From assembly GCA_002404375.1 (NCBI GenBank), contig DHJO01000236.1, positions 14,521-21,753 of the forward strand: 7,233 nucleotides of DNA, read 5' to 3'. The notes under the pieces are model-generated. The model was not told the origin of the DNA and ran no database searches. It worked only from the letters and a program-made list of their open reading frames with translations. Within the stretch, counting starts at the first letter, position 1, and each line of letters opens with the position of its first letter. Below, one piece after another: positions 1 through 6,222 of the stretch. Source of the stretch: Gemmatimonadales bacterium UBA4718. GTDB lineage: Bacteria; Gemmatimonadota; Gemmatimonadetes; Gemmatimonadales; Gemmatimonadaceae. Made by a program: the position numbers and the translations under genes.

Positions 1-1565
1 GTCGGCCTGATCCAGGCCAGTTTTCCCGGCGATGCCGTGACCTTGACCGGCATCGCGAAGCCGGGGACGACGTTGCTCCAGCGATAGGAGAGCTTCGACC
101 CCCGAAGCTTGTACTCGAGCGTCGGGACTTTCGTCGTGCGCAGGTATTGGTCGAACACCTTGCTCAGATTGATACCCGAGCGTGAGCTCAGGAAGTCCTC
201 GATCTGCTTGCCGCTCACGATCTGGTGCCAGAACGTCTTGCCCAGACCGCGCATGATCCCTCTCCACCGCGTGTCGTCGTCCACCAGCTGCCGGATGGTG
301 TGCAGCATGTTCGCGCCCTTGTCGTACTGGTCGCCGGAGCCTTCGTGGTTCACTCCGTAGACTCCGACGATCGGCTCGTCGTTCCTTATCAGCTTGCGCT
401 GACCAATCGTATACTCCGCCCCTGCCTTCTTTCCCTGCTGACACTCGGTGAAAAGACCTTCGGCGTAGGTAGCGAAACTCTCGTGGATCCACATATCGGC
501 GGCATCCTTCATAGTGATGCTGTTGCCGAACCATTCGTGCGCGCTCTCGTGGATGATGATGAAATCCCAGAGCAGTCCGTGCCCCGTCGCCGAGCGGTCG
601 CGGCCGAGGTATCCATTCTTGTAGTGATTGCCGTAAGCGACCGCGCTCTGGTGCTCCATTCCCAGGTGCGGCGCCTCGACGAGCTTGTAACCATCCTCGT
701 ACCACGGGAAAGGACCGAACCAGTTCTCGAAGCATTGCAGCATCGGCTTCACCTGCTGGAACTGTTTCTTCGCTGTATCGGCGTGATAGTCGATCGGCCA
801 GAAGTCGAGGCTGAGGTTGCCGCGCTCTCCCTGATATACGTCGCTGAAATGCGCGTAATGACCCGCGTTCACCGCGACGTCGTAGTTGTTGATCGGGTTT
901 TTCACAAACCACTCGTAGGTTGTGGTTCCATCCCTGTTCGGCGTGGTGCTCCGCAATCGCCCATTCGACACATCGATCAGCGAGTCAGGAACGGTGATGG
1001 CGACTCGCTGACTGTCGGGCTCGTCGGAGTAGATGTCCTTGTTGGGCCACCATACACTCGCGCCCAGACCTTCGTTGGCGGTGGCGATCCATGGACGCGC
1101 AAGGCTGTCGCGCGTCCAGATGTACCCTCCATCCCACGGCGGTCGGATCGCCGCGACCGGCTTGCCGTGGTAATAGACGGCGATCTTCTTCCTGGCGCCG
1201 ATCGGTTGTGGCGCGATCAGTCTGACGAAAAACGCGTTGCCGTCGCGGCGGGCGCTGAGCTCGGTGCCGTCCTGGACTACGCTGTCAATTACGAGCGGCA
1301 TCTGCAGGTCGATCTGCATCTCGCGCGCTGGTTTCAGGACGCGGTAAGTGATGGCGTTGTACCCGACGATGGTGCTGTCGCCGGGATTCGCTTTGACGTG
1401 TAGATCGTAGAACACGGCATCCCACCACGCCCGCTCCGGAGTGTTCGAACCGCGAATCGTGTCGGCGCGAGTGAACGCCGGCGCCTTGGGGTGTACTGCC
1501 TGGCCACCCGATACTCCGGCGGCTGCACCAAGAGCGATTACAGCTAGTGGAAACGATTTTCTCAT
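1..1565 (-). CDS. Secreted M1-family zinc aminopeptidase (C-terminus cut by window edge)
   Basis: A zinc metallopeptidase expected to remove N-terminal amino acids from peptides outside the cytoplasm. It starts at the ATG at 1565-1563, and 521 codons lie in the window with no stop before the left edge. Residues 1 to about 23 (MRKSFPLAVIALGAAAGVSG...) form a signal peptide. An N-terminal beta-domain follows (about 45-240), then the thermolysin-like catalytic domain. Seen directly: the exopeptidase motif as GMEH (302-305) instead of the textbook GAMEN; HESAHEW at 339-345; and Glu362, giving HExxH-x18-E with zinc ligands His339, His343 and Glu362 and catalytic Glu340. Tyr414 in YDKGAN fits the transition-state tyrosine. 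From recall, the GMEHQ variant is common in secreted bacterial M1 enzymes of about 550 residues, so only the tail is missing. The gene lies 40 nt downstream of the S9 peptidase gene and is probably co-transcribed with it. No Shine-Dalgarno sequence is visible before the ATG. The frame stays open upstream, but the signal peptide supports this start. Confidence 0.95.
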   Translation of the reverse strand, partial: MRKSFPLAVIALGAAAGVSGGQAVHPKAPAFTRADTIRGSNTPERAWWDAVFYDLHVKANPGDSTIVGYNAITYRVLKPAREMQIDLQMPLVIDSVVQDGTELSARRDGNAFFVRLIAPQPIGARKKIAVYYHGKPVAAIRPPWDGGYIWTRDSLARPWIATANEGLGASVWWPNKDIYSDEPDSQRVAITVPDSLIDVSNGRLRSTTPNRDGTTTYEWFVKNPINNYDVAVNAGHYAHFSDVYQGERGNLSLDFWPIDYHADTAKKQFQQVKPMLQCFENWFGPFPWYEDGYKLVEAPHLGMEHQSAVAYGNHYKNGYLGRDRSATGHGLLWDFIIIHESAHEWFGNSITMKDAADMWIHESFATYAEGLFTECQQGKKAGAEYTIGQRKLIRNDEPIVGVYGVNHEGSGDQYDKGANMLHTIRQLVDDDTRWRGIMRGLGKTFWHQIVSGKQIEDFLSSRSGINLSKVFDQYLRTTKVPTLEYKLRGSKLSYRWSNVVPGFAMPVKVTASPGKLAWIRP

Positions 1566-1605
1566 TGGGCGTTTAGGTGTGGCAGATGCTACGCGATGTA
1601 CACCA

Positions 1606-4404
1606 TCACGGCGCACGGGATCGTTGCGGGGGCTTGATCTCGTACTCCTTCGGCGGCTCGGCGCCCAGCAGGTTCTTGACGAAATAATCCCAGCGGCGGC
1701 GAATCATGTACGGCTCGTTTCCAAATCCGTGGGTGCGATTCGGCAACAGGATCAAATCGAAATCCTTGTTCGCCTTGATGAGCTCGTTCACGACGAGCAG
1801 CGTGTTGTACGGTGGAACGTTGTCGTCCATCGTCCCGTGCGCGAGCAGCAGCTTTCCCTTCAGATTCTTCGCGTAGACCTGGTTGGCTTCCGGAGTGTAG
1901 TCATCCGTTCCGTCCGGATTCCTGACGAGAAGGCCCTGATACCGCTCCCCCCAGTCGTCCTCGTAAACGCGGTTGTCGTGATTCCCCGCTTCGGATATTC
2001 CAACCTTGAAAAAATCGGGGTAGCGGAACATGGCGTCAGCCGCGGCGAATCCGCCGCCTGAATGACCATAAATTCCGACGCGATTCAGGTCGATCCATGA
2101 ATAGCGCCCCGCCAGCTCTTTCATTCCAGCGACCTGATCGGGCAAGGTGTTGTCGCCCATCCTGCCGTAGTACGCGTCGTGAAACGACTTTGATCTCCAC
2201 GGCGTCCCCATTCCGTCGATCTCCACTACCACGAATCCAAGCTCGGCCAGCGCCTGCGCATCTCCACGTGCCGGCGAGAAGCTGCGACCGCCGACGCTTC
2301 CCGTCTGCGGACCTGGGTAGATGTGATTGACGAACGGATACTTCCGCGTCGAATCCAGATTCGTAGGCGTGTACATCAAACCATAGAGATCCGTTTTGCC
2401 GTCACGCGCTTTGACGATGATCGGCCTGGGCGGTTTCCAGCCCGTTGCAAGCAGCCGCGAGATGTCGGTCTTCTCCAGCGTGATCACGGTCTTTCCGTTC
2501 AGGTCGCGCAGCACCGAAGTCTGCGGGACGTCGGGCTTTGAGTAGGTGTCCACGAAGTAGCGGCCGGACGGAGAAAGCGAGATGCTGTGGTCCGCATTTT
2601 CCGGCGTGAGGAGAGTCAGACTCTTTCCATCCATTCCTATCCTGTAGAAATGACGGAAGTACGGATCGCGGCCGCGTTCCTTCGCGTTTCCGACGAAATA
2701 GAGCGTGCGGTTTTTCTCGTCGATGCGCAAAAGCTCCGCCACATTGCCTTCTCCGCTCGTGATCTTGCTCTTGAGTGCGCCGGTTACGAGATCGTACAGA
2801 TACAGCTGTCCCCAGTCGTCGCGCTCGGAGAACCAGATCACTTCGTTGGATGCGGGAAGCACGCGCCAGTTCACCATTCCGTTCCCCGATTCGTACTGGG
2901 TCGCGACCGTTTCTCCCATCACGTCCCGGACCGCGCCGGTCGCCGCATCGGCCACGCGAAGGGTCGCTTTCTTGTGATCCCGCGACGTGGAGACGAACGC
3001 GACGTGCGAGCCATCCGGGTACCACTGGACGTCAGTCCAGCCTTCGTCCCCGCGACAGATGACATGGTCGCAGAGAGTGGAGCGGTGCTGATCGGCCGGC
3101 ATCTGCAGCCTGATCACCCGCGGGGCATCGACATCGATGATGACTCGCTGAATGGTCGTGATGATGCTGTCTCCCGGTAGCGGGTACTTCCACGCTTGCA
3201 GCTCCGGATGTCCCACTTTCGTGTTGACGAGATACATCTCGCCGACGCCGCGCTCGTCCTGCTGGAACGTGGCGATTTTCCGCGAGTCGGGAGACCAGAG
3301 AAGGATCGGATTATCGCTGCGAATCCAGCCGGCGTTGTCCGTCGCGTAGCCGAACTCCTTTGCGCCGTCGGTGGTGAGCTTAGTCTCCCGTCCGTTCGCG
3401 ACGTCACGAACCCAAAGGTTGTAGGCGCGAATGAACGCAGCCCGCCTGCCGTCGGGTGACACTATTTCCGCAGCCCTCCGGCCTGCTCTTCGAGCGAACT
3501 CCGCTCTCGCCCGAGCCGCTTCGCGCGCGTCGATCGCGGCGCCGCACCTCTCGGTATCCGGTGTGCAGACGCTACGCAGAGCCCGCGTCGGGTCTACGAC
3601 AATGAGATCAGCTCCGCCGATCCTGCCGCTCCGGTACCAGAAGCGTTCGCCGCCAAGCCACGACGGCTGGACGCCATTTCCCGAGACGAGGGGCATCACG
3701 TTGTCTCGCAAAAAGCGTTCGGCGCGGGCGTAGTCGGCTGCGGTAATCTGCGGGGCCTGTTGCGCGGGAGCGGGCGCGCGACCTGAGGTCGCATGCGGCA
3801 CACGGAAGTGCCAGTCGGCCTCGAGAGTTCCAGTGCTGTGCGCGGCGATCGGAGTTGGCAGCGTGATGCGGGCCGAGGTGTTTTTCAGAATTGCAGAAAG
3901 GGGCGTAACGCGGCGCGCGGTTCCGGGGATCTGCATGCCGAGGGTATCAGTGACTTCCATCGCCTGACCGTTGGCTACGAGCCTCGTGATTTGCATCCCG
4001 TCAGTGATCTCGATTGCCGGCGAGAGGCGTGGAACATTGGGCGCAAAGAAATTCTGGTCGAGACGGAGGACCAGAGAACGCATCACTGAGTCGCTATTGT
4101 TGTGGATGGTGACTGTCTCGCGTCCGGTCACGACAGACGTCGTCGGGTCCAGGCTGGCGTTGATCTTGTAGTCATTCCAGAGCTGCCAGTAGTTTCGGCC
4201 GGGGCGTCCCGTCGAATCCCTTGTGCCCGCGGCGAACGCGCGCTGGATCATGCGCGTCATCGGGATGTCTCGGCGGACCGGACGCTCCGGGATCCTGGAT
4301 GCTGAAGCCTGCGTGGCGCCTGCTGTCGTCTGCGCACTCAACGGTGCGGCTGTGAGGGCAAGGATTGTGGGGAGGCAAATGGCGCTGAGGAATCGTGCAG
4401 TCAT
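1606..4404 (-). CDS. Secreted S9 peptidase (dipeptidyl-peptidase IV type) with extra M1-like N-terminal domain
   Basis: A serine peptidase of the prolyl oligopeptidase family, predicted to cut dipeptides from peptide N-termini in the periplasm or outside the cell. It has 932 residues, well above the roughly 700-800 usual for DPP IV relatives. Layout: signal peptide 1 to about 24 (MTARFLSAICLP...PLSA|Q); an M1-aminopeptidase-like N-terminal beta-domain at about 48-203; a short Ala/Pro/Gln linker (204-218); a DPP IV N-terminal propeller (about 219-655, starting ITAADYARAERFL, with SPDG/SPDS blade motifs and QQDERGVGEMY); and the alpha/beta-hydrolase catalytic domain (about 658-932). Catalytic residues are Ser782 in GHSGGG, Asp860 or Asp861 in HGTMDDNV, and His892 in NRTHGF. 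The start at 4404 is preferred because AGGAG (4410-4414) lies 5 nt upstream and a signal peptide follows at once; an in-frame ATG at 4440 would add 12 non-signal residues. It is first gene of an operon with the M1 peptidase. Peptidase family is near certain, substrate specificity is inferred. Confidence 0.95.
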   Translation of the reverse strand: MTARFLSAICLPTILALTAAPLSAQTTAGATQASASRIPERPVRRDIPMTRMIQRAFAAGTRDSTGRPGRNYWQLWNDYKINASLDPTTSVVTGRETVTIHNNSDSVMRSLVLRLDQNFFAPNVPRLSPAIEITDGMQITRLVANGQAMEVTDTLGMQIPGTARRVTPLSAILKNTSARITLPTPIAAHSTGTLEADWHFRVPHATSGRAPAPAQQAPQITAADYARAERFLRDNVMPLVSGNGVQPSWLGGERFWYRSGRIGGADLIVVDPTRALRSVCTPDTERCGAAIDAREAARARAEFARRAGRRAAEIVSPDGRRAAFIRAYNLWVRDVANGRETKLTTDGAKEFGYATDNAGWIRSDNPILLWSPDSRKIATFQQDERGVGEMYLVNTKVGHPELQAWKYPLPGDSIITTIQRVIIDVDAPRVIRLQMPADQHRSTLCDHVICRGDEGWTDVQWYPDGSHVAFVSTSRDHKKATLRVADAATGAVRDVMGETVATQYESGNGMVNWRVLPASNEVIWFSERDDWGQLYLYDLVTGALKSKITSGEGNVAELLRIDEKNRTLYFVGNAKERGRDPYFRHFYRIGMDGKSLTLLTPENADHSISLSPSGRYFVDTYSKPDVPQTSVLRDLNGKTVITLEKTDISRLLATGWKPPRPIIVKARDGKTDLYGLMYTPTNLDSTRKYPFVNHIYPGPQTGSVGGRSFSPARGDAQALAELGFVVVEIDGMGTPWRSKSFHDAYYGRMGDNTLPDQVAGMKELAGRYSWIDLNRVGIYGHSGGGFAAADAMFRYPDFFKVGISEAGNHDNRVYEDDWGERYQGLLVRNPDGTDDYTPEANQVYAKNLKGKLLLAHGTMDDNVPPYNTLLVVNELIKANKDFDLILLPNRTHGFGNEPYMIRRRWDYFVKNLLGAEPPKEYEIKPPQRSRAP

Positions 4405-4532
4405 CAAAGCTCCTGAAATGGGCGGGCGCGCTCGTCGCAAGCGGCCAAAGGCGAAACTATTTCTCCCTGCGAAAAGTAGTTGGTGGACACCCGTCAGCGT
4501 ATGATTCGGCAGTGAGCATCAAGGAGAGAAAG
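4405..4532. promoter_or_regulatory. Divergent promoter region between the peptidase operon and the DinB/LOR genes
   Basis: This 128-bp non-coding region separates two divergent transcription units, so it should hold both promoters. On the plus strand, TATGAT at 4500-4505 is a possible -10 box, but no good -35 lies at the right distance. No convincing -10/-35 pair was found on the minus strand. No operator-like inverted repeat stands out. That it is regulatory is inferred from the gene layout; the individual boxes are weak. Confidence 0.45.
4410..4414 (-). promoter_or_regulatory. Ribosome binding site of the S9 peptidase gene
   Basis: AGGAG on the minus strand, 5 nt before the ATG at 4404. 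It decides that start over the upstream in-frame ATG at 4440, which would place charged residues ahead of the signal peptide. Confidence 0.75.
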
Positions 4533-5063
4533 ATGGACTTCAAGCTCGAGGAAGCTATCCCCGTTCTGGAGCGCACGCCTGCGGTGCTCTCGGCGCTACT
4601 CGACGAGCTCCCGGAGACATGGATTCGCGCGCGCGAAAGTCCCGACGCTTGGAGCCCTAGTCAGATCCTCTGTCACCTGATCAATGGCGAGCGCACGGAC
4701 TGGATTCCGCGGGCGCGAATCATTCTGAAGCAGGAGAGCTATCGCCGGTTCGAGCCGTTTGACCGTTTCGCGGAGCTCGACTCGGATCGGCCGCTACTCG
4801 ACAGGCTGGAGGAATTCGAGCAGCTGCGCGCGGGCAATGTGGCCACGCTCCGCGGCTGGAATCTCAAGGACAAGGATCTGGACATGACCGGTGAGCATCC
4901 TGAGCTGGGAACGGTGAACATGCGCCAGCTGCTCGCGACCTGGGTGGTGCACGATGTGTCGCACATTGCGCAGATCACGCGCACGATGGCGAGGGAGTAC
5001 ACCGCGGCGGTTGGACCATGGACCGAGTATTTTCGGGTGCTTCAGAGGGACGTGCGCCAATGA
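4533..5063 (+). CDS. DinB-superfamily (DinB_2-like) four-helix protein
   Basis: A 176-residue soluble cytoplasmic protein. It has the pattern of the DinB/YfiT-like metal-binding four-helix bundle. The three expected metal-ligand histidines are in the right places: His48 in ILCHLINGERTDW at the end of the second helix region, and His140 and His144 in VVHDVSHIAQ near the end. The conserved W-SP-Q-L-HL pattern (SPDAWSPSQILCHL, 36-49) is typical. Known members include thiol-transferase-like and DNA-damage-inducible proteins, but most have no assigned reaction, and the substrate cannot be told here. AAGGAG at 4521-4526 lies 6 nt before the ATG at 4533. The frame is open upstream to 4395, but that extension runs back across the divergent promoter region and does not look like the family. 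The gene is followed after 52 nt by the LURP-one-related gene, and the two may be co-transcribed. Confidence 0.9.
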   Translation: MDFKLEEAIPVLERTPAVLSALLDELPETWIRARESPDAWSPSQILCHLINGERTDWIPRARIILKQESYRRFEPFDRFAELDSDRPLLDRLEEFEQLRAGNVATLRGWNLKDKDLDMTGEHPELGTVNMRQLLATWVVHDVSHIAQITRTMAREYTAAVGPWTEYFRVLQRDVRQ

Positions 5064-5115
5064 TCGAACACTCTCGCGCTCTTCGCGCGGACCTACTCAT
5101 TGAAGGGCAGACTTG

Positions 5116-5610
5116 ATGCGATACGTGATGAAGCAGAAGCTCCTGTCCTGGGGCGATGACTTCACAATCAAGGATGAGAGCGGCACCGATGCGTTCTTTG
5201 TCGATGGAAAAGCGCTGAGTTTCGGAGACAAGCTGTCGTTTCAGGACATGTCGGGCAAAGAGCTCGTCTACATCGAGCAGAAGCTTCTCAACTGGGGTCC
5301 GACCTACGAGCTGTGGCGCGGAGATGAGCAGCTGGCAGTGGTTAAGCGCCAGCTGTTCTCGTTCATCCACCACCGCTTCACCGTCGATGTCCCGGGGCCC
5401 GACGACCTCGAAGCCGAGGGGGATTTTCTCGACCACGAGTACACGATTACTCGCGGGGACCACGTCGCGGCCACGGTTTCCAAGCGGTGGTTCAGCTGGA
5501 CGGACACTTACGGGATAGAAATCGGCGATGGCGAGGATGACGTCCTCATCCTCGCTACCGCCGTCATCGTCGATCTGGTTTGCCACAGCGACGACCGTAA
5601 TCGTCGCTGA
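5116..5610 (+). CDS. LURP-one-related (LOR) family protein
   Basis: A 164-residue protein of the LURP-one-related/YxjI family, which shares the Tubby C-terminal-like beta-barrel fold around a central hydrophobic helix. Molecular function is not established for the bacterial members. Six units of about 23 residues are visible, starting near residues 7 (QKLLSWGDDFTI), 32 (KALSFGDKLSF), 55 (QKLLNWGPTYEL), 78 (RQLFSFIHHRFTV), 102 (GDFLDHEYTI) and 123 (KRWFSWTDTYGI). This agrees with six beta-hairpins making a 12-strand barrel. The hydrophobic stretch DDVLILATAVIVDLVC (141-156) is the expected central helix. The ATG at 5116 is preferred over the TTG just before it because MRYVMKQK is the N-terminus I recall for this family. 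AAGGG at 5103-5107 is a weak ribosome binding site, 8 nt away. The last seven residues (SDDRNRR) extend past the usual VCH end and are encoded by a stem-loop. Confidence 0.92.
   Translation: MRYVMKQKLLSWGDDFTIKDESGTDAFFVDGKALSFGDKLSFQDMSGKELVYIEQKLLNWGPTYELWRGDEQLAVVKRQLFSFIHHRFTVDVPGPDDLEAEGDFLDHEYTITRGDHVAATVSKRWFSWTDTYGIEIGDGEDDVLILATAVIVDLVCHSDDRNRR
5531..5555 (+). repeat. Intragenic perfect 10-bp stem-loop in the LOR gene
   Basis: GCGAGGATGA (5531-5540) pairs perfectly with TCATCCTCGC (5546-5555) across a 5-nt loop, CGTCC. It encodes GEDDVLIL, a well-conserved part of the protein, so the palindrome may simply reflect codon choice. Confidence 0.5.
5587..5608 (+). repeat. Perfect 8-bp stem-loop overlapping the LOR stop codon
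   Basis: AGCGACGA (5587-5594) pairs with TCGTCGCT (5601-5608) around the 6-nt loop CCGTAA. It covers the last codons and the first base of the stop codon. No run of T follows, so it is not a standard intrinsic terminator. It could still protect or define the mRNA 3' end. Confidence 0.5.
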
Positions 5611-5627
5611 ACTAACTGCCTCGGGCG

Positions 5628-5789
5628 GGCATCAAGGTTCAAGGGTTCATCCGGATTTGGCGGATTTTACTGATTAACCGGATCACTCCGCGTGGCGTTA
5701 CGGCGCCACTTGGTAGGCCGGGATTTTTTGGGCAATCCGCCCGATCAGTTCAATCCGCCGAATCTGTATAACCTTCAAACCTAGATGCC
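5628..5789. repeat. Imperfect palindromic intergenic element (REP/MITE-like), about 162 bp
   Basis: The left arm (5628-5683) and the reverse complement of the right arm (5735-5789) align over about 55 positions with about 42 matches and one gap. Both begin GGCATC and share AGGTT, GGCGGATT, ACTGAT and CGGAT blocks. The 51-nt centre holds a perfect 6-bp hairpin, GTGGCG (5692-5697) with CGCCAC (5704-5709). The element has no coding potential. It also repeats CGGATT/AATCCG units, a pattern I associate with dispersed intergenic repeats in several soil phyla. No clear target-site duplication is seen at the ends. That it is dispersed or mobile is inference; the palindrome itself is directly visible. 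Confidence 0.7.
5692..5709 (+). repeat. Central hairpin of the palindromic element
   Basis: GTGGCG and CGCCAC form a perfect 6-bp stem around the 6-nt loop TTACGG. A run of six T follows 14 nt later (5724-5729), too far for a classical terminator. Confidence 0.5.
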
Positions 5790-5810
5790 TGTCGGCCTAC
5801 ATTCGCAATC

Positions 5811-5815
5811 GAGGA
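5811..5815 (+). promoter_or_regulatory. Ribosome binding site of the cupin gene
   Basis: GAGGA, 5 nt before the ATG at 5821. It selects this start over the in-frame ATG at 5785, which lies inside the end of the palindromic element and has no purine-rich sequence upstream. Confidence 0.7.
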
Positions 5816-5820
5816 TTCGC

Positions 5821-6222
5821 ATGTCTGCTGATTCGAACCCTACAATGCCATCAGACCAGAAGTATCCGTACGCGACTCACCTCGACATCAAGTATCGGCC
5901 ACTCGAGGTCGTCGATGTTCCCGCGCTCATCGATGCGGTGCGCGACCGCTGGTACAATCAGACGTTGTGCAAGGTCAACGACTCAGTCGTCCGCCTTGGC
6001 GTGATGCAGGGCGAGTATCACTGGCACAAGCACGATGATCTGGACGAATTCTTCTACGTGGTTGACGGGGAGTTTCTCATCGATCTGGAGGGTCGCACCG
6101 TCGCGTTGCAGCCTCGTCAGGGATTCGTCGTCCCCAAGGGCGTAGTCCACCGCACGCGCGCGCCGGAGAAAACCGTGATCCTGATGGTGGAAGGCGCCGG
6201 CATTGTGCCGACGGGAGACTAG
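5821..6222 (+). CDS. Small single-domain cupin protein (Cupin_2 type)
   Basis: A 133-residue cytoplasmic protein consisting almost entirely of one conserved beta-barrel cupin domain. Motif 1 is seen in GEYHWHKHDDLDEFFYVVDG (64-83): His69 and His71, a four-residue gap, then Glu76 and a closing Gly83. Motif 2 is PKGVVH with His110. These four residues are the usual ligands for a divalent metal, so a metal-bound cupin is likely, although an extra His67 makes the exact set uncertain. Single-domain cupins include isomerases, dioxygenases, and sugar- or ligand-binding proteins; the sequence does not say which. The start at 5821 is supported by GAGGA at 5811-5815. The earlier ATG at 5785 falls within the right arm of the palindromic element. 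The stop codon overlaps that of the convergent downstream gene, leaving no room for a terminator between them. Confidence 0.92.
   Translation: MSADSNPTMPSDQKYPYATHLDIKYRPLEVVDVPALIDAVRDRWYNQTLCKVNDSVVRLGVMQGEYHWHKHDDLDEFFYVVDGEFLIDLEGRTVALQPRQGFVVPKGVVHRTRAPEKTVILMVEGAGIVPTGD

Noticed and set aside
225..1403. A 392-codon open frame on the plus strand
   Set aside because: It lies wholly antisense to the M1 peptidase gene, which has unmistakable HExxH-x18-E and GMEH motifs. Its own translation is Arg/Val-rich with no recognisable domain, as expected for an antisense frame in high-G+C DNA.
2402..3025. A 207-codon open frame on the minus strand
   Set aside because: It is a shifted frame inside the S9 peptidase gene. 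Its Arg-rich translation has no family features.
2587..3180. A 197-codon open frame on the plus strand
   Set aside because: It is antisense to the S9 propeller region, with no ribosome site or domain signal.
4405..4440. A longer S9 start at the in-frame ATG at 4440
   Set aside because: It would put MRRARPPISGAL ahead of a good signal peptide, while a clear AGGAG lies 5 nt before the ATG at 4404.
4395..4532. A longer DinB start at 4395
   Set aside because: It would run through the divergent promoter region and into the start of the opposite gene. AAGGAG and family similarity place the start at 4533.
4975..5586. A 203-codon open frame on the minus strand
   Set aside because: It is antisense to the end of the DinB gene and to the LOR gene, both clear family members. 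No domain is seen in its translation.
5692..5729. Intrinsic terminator formed by the GTGGCG/CGCCAC hairpin and the later T-run
   Set aside because: The stem is only 6 bp and the six T residues start 14 nt after it, so it does not fit an intrinsic terminator.
5611..5784. CRISPR array or tRNA in the repeat-rich intergenic region
   Set aside because: The CGGATT-type units are not evenly spaced with unique spacers. No cloverleaf with a TTCRANY T-arm could be built. The symmetry is that of one large inverted repeat.
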